Shown: piece by piece, positions 59,712-64,000 of the stretch | Position numbering within the stretch: the first letter of the stretch is position 1 | How the letters are laid out: each line of letters begins with the position of its first letter | NCBI RefSeq assembly: GCF_900188445.1 | Contig: NZ_FZOR01000013.1 | Coordinates: forward strand, 62,001 to 126,000 | Direction: 5' to 3' | Origin: Actinomadura meyerae | Lineage (GTDB): Bacteria > Actinomycetota > Actinomycetes > Streptosporangiales > Streptosporangiaceae | DNA: 64,000 nucleotides | The notes under the pieces: model-generated | Seen by the model: only the letters and a program-made list of their open reading frames with translations | What the model was told of the DNA's origin: nothing | The model's database searches: none | Translations under genes and position numbers: made by a program

Positions 59712-59921
59712 GGAACCTCCAGTGCGAGGGGAAACCGACACCCCGCAAGCTACGGAGCGTGACACCGGGCGGTCGCCCCGCTGGAGAGCCATCCCTCCCC
59801 TGGCTCACAGGTCCCGGTCGGCCCACCGCGTCTCGCTCCCTGAGATGATCACCGCCCGCATCGGCCGGAAGCGGACCCTGCACAAAAGCGGGGACACCCC
59901 ACCCATATAGGGTCACAAGTC

Positions 59922-60704
59922 ATGGACGATGGCACACGGTGGATCGAACTCGACGGTGCGGTCAACGCCCGAGACCTCGGCGGCCTCCCCACGGTGGACG
60001 GACGCACCACCCGGCGGGGACGCGTACTCCGCTCCGACAACCTCCAGGACCTCTCGGTCGCCGACGTCCGCCTCCTCCTCGACGACTACGCCCTCAAGAA
60101 CGTCATCGACCTGCGCAGCGACGCCGAGGTACGGCTCGAAGGGCCCGGACCCCTCACCCGGATACCCACCGTCACCGTCCACCAGCTCTCGCTGTTCCCC
60201 GAAGGCGGCCGCCGCACCGACGTGTCCGCCGACGTCGATGCGGACGTGGACGTCGACCGGGCGCTGCCCTGGCAGGACCGCTCCACCGGCCACTACCTGG
60301 GCTACCTCACCGACCGCGGCGACTCCATCGTGGCCGCCCTGCGCGTCATGACCCGCACCGACGGCTCCGCACTGGTGCACTGCGCCGCCGGCAAGGACCG
60401 CACCGGCGTCGTCTGCGCCCTCGCCCTCGACGCCGCCGGCGTCACCCGCGAGGCCATCGTCGCCGACTACGCCCAGACCGGCGAGCGCCTGGAGGCCGTC
60501 CTGGACCGGCTGCGCGCCAGCGACACCTACGCCGCCGACCTCGACTCCCGCCCCGCCGACACCCACCGGCCCCACGCCGCCATCATGGAGAAGCTCCTCG
60601 CCCGCGTCGACGAGCAATACGGCGGGACGCTCGGCTGGCTCGCCGGGCACGGCTGGACACCCGAGGACACCGACGCCCTGCGCGACCGCTTCCTCTCCCC
60701 CTGA
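59922..60704 (+). CDS. PTP-like tyrosine phosphatase (PtpB/Y_phosphatase3 family)
   Basis: The protein has 260 residues. It starts with the family's GAVNARDLGGLPTVDGRTTRRGRVLRSDNLQDLS and carries the P-loop HCAAGKDRTG (Cx5R), in which the Cys is the nucleophile and the Lys-Asp insertion is shared with PtpB and phosphoinositide phosphatases. No ribosome-binding site is obvious; TATAGG 9 nt upstream suggests a near-leaderless transcript. Protein or lipid phosphate substrates are possible. Confidence 0.88.
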   Translation: MDDGTRWIELDGAVNARDLGGLPTVDGRTTRRGRVLRSDNLQDLSVADVRLLLDDYALKNVIDLRSDAEVRLEGPGPLTRIPTVTVHQLSLFPEGGRRTDVSADVDADVDVDRALPWQDRSTGHYLGYLTDRGDSIVAALRVMTRTDGSALVHCAAGKDRTGVVCALALDAAGVTREAIVADYAQTGERLEAVLDRLRASDTYAADLDSRPADTHRPHAAIMEKLLARVDEQYGGTLGWLAGHGWTPEDTDALRDRFLSP

Positions 60705-60709
60705 GCAGG

Positions 60710-60756
60710 CTTCCCCTTCGGGGAAGGTTGTTTTCAAGGTGAGGATGGAAACAACC
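60710..60756 (+). terminator. Two consecutive stem-loops after the phosphatase gene
   Basis: CTTCCCC-TTC-GGGGAAG (60710-60726) is followed by TTGTTTT, as in an intrinsic terminator. A second dyad, GGTTGTTT (60726-60733) with AAACAACC (60749-60756), begins on its last base and includes the T-run. Confidence 0.7.
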
Positions 60757-60798
60757 CGCCCGGCGCCTTTACGTTGTAAGTTCAATACCTGTCGACCA

Positions 60799-60829
60799 GG
60801 GGAGCATCGCCGATCTCGCCGGGCTCCCC
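60799..60829 (-). terminator. Terminator of the men operon
   Basis: GGGGAGC (60799-60805) pairs with GCTCCCC (60823-60829) directly after the menD stop codon. It probably ends the menD transcript and backs up the phosphatase terminator. Confidence 0.6.
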
Positions 60830-60833
60830 CGGG

Positions 60834-62501
60834 TCAGGCCAGCGCCGCGCGCACCGCGTCCTGCGCCGCCGTGCGCATCTCCGCGTGCAGCGCCGCGTTC
60901 GCCTCCCTGTCGGTGCGGGCCTCCACGATCCGCAGCCCCTCCCCCGCCAGCGCCTTCGGCAGGTCCGCCGCCGCCTCCAGCCGCCGGTACGGGACGCCGT
61001 TCGCCGCCGCCACCGCGCTCACGTCCACCTGGTGCGGGGTACCGAAGACCCGCTCGAACGGGCCGGCCAGCGCCGCCTGCGGCAGCAGCGAGAAGATCCC
61101 GCCGCCCTGGTTGTTCACCACCACCACCGCCAGATCCGGACGCCGGTCGTACGGGCCGATCACCAGCCCGTTCTGGTCGTGCAGGAACGCCAGGTCGCCC
61201 AGCAGCGCGTAGGACCGGCCGCTGTGCGCCAGCGCCGCGCCGATCGCCGTCGACACCAGCCCGTCGATGCCGCTCGCGCCCCGGCTCGCCATGATCCGGA
61301 TCCCGCGGCGCGGCCGCATCACCTGGTCCAGGTCCCGGATCGGCATGCTCGCCGCCGTGAACAGCAGCGACCCGCCCGGCAGCCCCGCCACCAGATCCCG
61401 CGCCAGCCGCGGCTCGGTCACCTCCGGCACCGCGTCCAGCACCGCGTCCACCGCCGCCGCGGCCGCCAGGTCGGCGGTCCGCCACGACTTCAGCCACGCG
61501 TCGTCGCCCGACACCACCGGGATCTCCACCTCCGGCGCGACCTGCGTCGCCGACCGGACCGGGTCCGGCCAGTGCGACAGGTCGGGCGCCAGCACGATGT
61601 GCTCCTCGGCACGCCGCAGCAGCGACAGCAACGGCCGCGACAGCCCCGGCTTGCCCAGCGTCACCACCACCTCCGGGCGGTGCCGCTCCACGAACTCCGG
61701 CACGCCCAGCAGGAAATGGTGCGACGTCAGCGCATGGTCGCCGTAGCGGGCGTTGCCGTTCGGCTCGGCGAGCACCGGCCAGCCCGCCATCGACGCCGCC
61801 GCCACGTACCGCTTGACGTTCACCGCGCCGTCGCCCACCACCAGGACGCCGCGCCGCGTCGGCGGGACGTGCAGCACCGACCCCGGGGTCGCCGCCCGCA
61901 CCTTCGTCCACGCGCCCGTCACATCGCCGTCGAGCGGCTCGCACCAGGTCTCGTCCCCATCGGGGATCAGCGGCTCCCGGAACGCCGCGTTCAGGTGCAC
62001 CGGCCCCGGCGACGGCGCCTGCGCCACCCCCCACGCGCGGCTCACCAGCGACCGCCAGTACGCCACCATCCCCGGGCGGTTCTCCGGCACCCCGACCTCG
62101 GTGCTCCACCGCGCCGCCGTTCCGTACAGCTTCACCTGGTCGATCGTCTGGTTCGCGCCGGTGTCGCGCAGCTCCGGCGGGCGGTCCGCGGTGATCACGA
62201 TCAGCGGGACGCCGGACTCGTGCGCCTCGATCACCGCCGGATGGAAGTTCGCCGCCGCCGTCCCCGACGTGCACACCAGCGCCACCGGGCGCCCCGACCG
62301 CTTCGCCAGCCCGAGCCCGAGGAACGACGCCGACCGCTCGTCGATCCGCACGTGCAGCCGGACCCGGCCGTCCTCCTCGGCCGCCTGCAGCGCCAGCGCC
62401 AGCGGCGCCGACCGCGACCCCGGCGCCAGCACCGCGTCGGTCATCCCGCAGCGCAGCAGCTCGTCGACCAGCACTGCCGCCAGCGCGGTCGCCGGGTTCA
62501 C
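60834..62501 (-). CDS. menD: 2-succinyl-5-enolpyruvyl-6-hydroxy-3-cyclohexene-1-carboxylate synthase MenD
   Basis: This is a 555-residue ThDP enzyme that joins isochorismate and 2-oxoglutarate. The N-terminal domain has GSRSAPLALAL and the catalytic Glu in IDERSASFLGLGLAKRSG, followed by CTSGTAAANFHPAVIEA. The C-terminal ThDP motif starts GDLAFLHDQNGL and ends in VVVVNNQGGGIF. The GTG at 62501 overlaps the menC stop codon (GTGA), so translation is coupled. It is the third gene from the right edge in the order menB, menC, menD. Confidence 0.93.
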   Translation of the reverse strand: MNPATALAAVLVDELLRCGMTDAVLAPGSRSAPLALALQAAEEDGRVRLHVRIDERSASFLGLGLAKRSGRPVALVCTSGTAAANFHPAVIEAHESGVPLIVITADRPPELRDTGANQTIDQVKLYGTAARWSTEVGVPENRPGMVAYWRSLVSRAWGVAQAPSPGPVHLNAAFREPLIPDGDETWCEPLDGDVTGAWTKVRAATPGSVLHVPPTRRGVLVVGDGAVNVKRYVAAASMAGWPVLAEPNGNARYGDHALTSHHFLLGVPEFVERHRPEVVVTLGKPGLSRPLLSLLRRAEEHIVLAPDLSHWPDPVRSATQVAPEVEIPVVSGDDAWLKSWRTADLAAAAAVDAVLDAVPEVTEPRLARDLVAGLPGGSLLFTAASMPIRDLDQVMRPRRGIRIMASRGASGIDGLVSTAIGAALAHSGRSYALLGDLAFLHDQNGLVIGPYDRRPDLAVVVVNNQGGGIFSLLPQAALAGPFERVFGTPHQVDVSAVAAANGVPYRRLEAAADLPKALAGEGLRIVEARTDREANAALHAEMRTAAQDAVRAALA

Positions 62502-63448
62502 GGCGCCGCCCCGATCACCGCCGGGCCGCCCAGATGCTCCTGCGCGGCCAGCGCCCGCTCCCGCCACGCGGCCTCCGGCCCCGCCCAGCGGTCCAGCGCC
62601 CCGGCGTCCACCGCCGGCCGCCGCACCTTGATCTCCCCCGCCACCGGGCGCAGCGGCTCGGCGGCGACGTCGCCCTCCAGCAGCGACAGCGTCCCCAGCC
62701 CGCACGCGTACCGCAGCTCCGGCAGCGCCGCGGCCAGCGCCACCCCCGCCGCCAGGCCCACCGACGTCTCCACCGCGCTCGACACCACCACCGGCAGCCC
62801 GCACGCCTCCGCGACCCGCAGCGCCGCCGCGACCCCGCCCAGCGGCTGCACCTTCAGCACCGCGACGTCGGCCGCGCCGGCGGCGCGCACCTTCAGCGGG
62901 TCCTCGGCGCGGCGGATCGACTCGTCCGCCGCGATCGGCACATCCACCAGCCGCCGCACCCGCGCCAGCTCCTCCAGCGTCGCGCACGGCTGCTCGGCGT
63001 ACTCCAGCTCCCACCGGTCCAGCGCCCGGATCATCCGGGCCGCGCGGTCGACGTCCCAGCCGCCGTTCACATCGATCCGGACGCGGCCGTCAGGGCCGAT
63101 CGCGTCCCGGACGGCCTCCACCCGCGCCATGTCGTCGGCGTCGCTCTGCCCGCGCTCGGCGACCTTCACCTTCGCGGTCCGGCAGCCGGACTCCTTGGTC
63201 AGCGCGAACGCGCGCTCGGGGCCGACCGCCGGGATCGTCGCGTTCACCGGGATCCGGTCGCGGACGGGCGCCGGCCAGCCCTCGAACGCGGCCTCCCGCG
63301 CGGCGGCCAGCCAGCGGGCGCACTCGGCCGGGCCGTACTCGGCGAACGGCGAGAACTCCCCCCAGCCGGCGGGCCCCTCGATCAGGACGCCCTCCCGCCG
63401 CGTCACACCGCGGAACCGCGTCCGCATCGGGATGGAGTACACCCGCAC
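62498..63448 (-). CDS. menC: o-Succinylbenzoate synthase MenC
   Basis: This is a 316-residue enolase-superfamily dehydratase forming OSB. The catalytic KxK is in TAKVKVAERG, and metal-binding acids follow in IDVNGGWD, YAEQPC and PIAADES; the second Lys is in VLKVQPLGG. The GTG at 63448 gives the family-like start VRVYSIPMRTRFRG; a GTG two codons later is possible. It overlaps menD by 4 bp and lies 75 bp after menB. Confidence 0.93.
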   Translation of the reverse strand: MRVYSIPMRTRFRGVTRREGVLIEGPAGWGEFSPFAEYGPAECARWLAAAREAAFEGWPAPVRDRIPVNATIPAVGPERAFALTKESGCRTAKVKVAERGQSDADDMARVEAVRDAIGPDGRVRIDVNGGWDVDRAARMIRALDRWELEYAEQPCATLEELARVRRLVDVPIAADESIRRAEDPLKVRAAGAADVAVLKVQPLGGVAAALRVAEACGLPVVVSSAVETSVGLAAGVALAAALPELRYACGLGTLSLLEGDVAAEPLRPVAGEIKVRRPAVDAGALDRWAGPEAAWRERALAAQEHLGGPAVIGAAP

Positions 63449-63523
63449 CCGCCGACCCCCTGACCTGCCGCTGCTCTGCCCGCCTAATCACGGTATTCCG
63501 GAGCACACCGTGCGTTCGAACCC

Positions 63524-64000
63524 CTAGTAGTACCACGGGAAACGCGACCAATCGGGGTCGCGCTTCTCCAGGAACGAGTCCCGCCCCTCGGCGGCCTCGT
63601 CGGTGCCGTAGGCCAGGCGCGTCGCCTCGCCCGCGAACACCTGCTGCCCCACCAGCCCGTCGTCGATCAGGTTGAAGGAGAACTTCAGCATCCGCTGCGC
63701 CGTCGGGCTCTTGCCGTTGACCTTGCGCGCCCACTCCAGCGCCGTCGCCTCCAGCTCGGCGTGCGGGACGACGGCGTTGACCATGCCCATCCGGTGCGCG
63801 GCCTCGGCATCGTAGGTGTCGCCGAGGAAGAAGATCTCCCGGGCGAACTTCTGCCCGACCTGACGTGCCAGGTACGCCGACCCGAACCCGCCGTCGAAGC
63901 TCGCCACGTCCGCGTCGGTCTGCTTGAAGCGGCCGTGCTCGCGGCTGGCGATGGTGAGGTCGCACACCACGTGCAGGCTGTGGCCGCCGCCCGCGGCCCA
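63524..64000 (-). CDS. menB: 1,4-Dihydroxy-2-naphthoyl-CoA synthase MenB, C-terminal part
   Basis: The gene is cut by the right edge; 158 C-terminal residues are present, just over half of the usual length. The crotonase oxyanion region WAAGGGHSLHVVCDL is at the edge, followed by DADVASFDGGFGSAYLARQVGQKFAREIFFLGDTYDA and the MenB C-terminus DPDWSRFPWYY. The protein closes the naphthoquinone ring. It is probably the first visible gene of the menB-menC-menD transcript. Confidence 0.93.
   Translation of the reverse strand, partial: WAAGGGHSLHVVCDLTIASREHGRFKQTDADVASFDGGFGSAYLARQVGQKFAREIFFLGDTYDAEAAHRMGMVNAVVPHAELEATALEWARKVNGKSPTAQRMLKFSFNLIDDGLVGQQVFAGEATRLAYGTDEAAEGRDSFLEKRDPDWSRFPWYY

Overview
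This window is about 64 kb of very GC-rich chromosome from an actinobacterium (Actinomycetota). The evidence is the codon bias, frequent GTG and TTG starts, possible leaderless transcripts, classical o-succinylbenzoate menaquinone genes, and families typical of the phylum (MmpL, DUF3040, DUF3618, Rv2578c-like radical SAM, Nei2, SigJ-like sigma factor). A Thermomonosporaceae or Streptosporangiales origin is my guess; no rRNA or tRNA was found to test it. Coding density is near 90 percent with many short divergent or convergent units.

0-20 kb is mostly regulator plus transporter or enzyme modules. They are TetR with a membrane protein (0-0.8 kb), ArsR-like with MFS (0.9-3.3), LtrA (3.3-4.5), SigJ-like with a carboxymuconolactone decarboxylase homologue (7.2-8.6), TetR with MmpL and a DUF4097 lipoprotein (8.8-12.5), MerR with a thioredoxin-reductase-like enzyme and a DHA2 exporter (12.6-15.6), and TetR with a SnoaL-like protein (16.5-17.8). 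Inserted among them is a divergent pair, a zinc-ribbon coiled-coil protein and a tyrosine recombinase, with two perfect inverted repeats between them (4.6-7.1). A DUF1062 gene sits directly behind a 136-bp element closed by 18-bp inverted repeats (15.7-16.4).

18-30 kb holds a stand-alone UvrA-like ABC protein, a LuxR-type two-component system, a two-gene RNA repair cassette (RNA ligase and HD-Pnk-type kinase, overlapping by 17 bp), an envelope operon (holin-X, DUF3618, YihY) and an AlkZ-like DNA glycosylase. 30-42 kb carries an NmrA-like protein, an epoxide hydrolase with a divergent WYL regulator, a secreted esterase, a GH3 lipo-sugar hydrolase, an AI-2E permease, a thioesterase, a TetR plus DrrAB-like ABC exporter, and an EamA exporter.

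42-54 kb contains an unrecognised 968-residue protein with a Pro-rich linker and a degenerate AAA+ domain, a WYL regulator with an unusual C-terminal extension, an RsbW-type kinase, and a candidate stand-alone small RNA with its own -10 box and a 21-bp terminator stem. It also holds a GHL10 lipoprotein, a radical SAM protein and a cytosolic-looking HtrA protease with a hairpin against its ribosome-binding site.

54-64 kb is the menaquinone region: menF alone behind a palindrome-bearing promoter, then the KhtTU potassium/proton antiporter, Nei2 and a front-end-type desaturase, a PTP-like phosphatase, and a translationally coupled menC-menD pair next to a truncated menB. Convergent gene pairs are commonly separated by perfect 10- to 17-bp stem-loops that act as likely bidirectional terminators.
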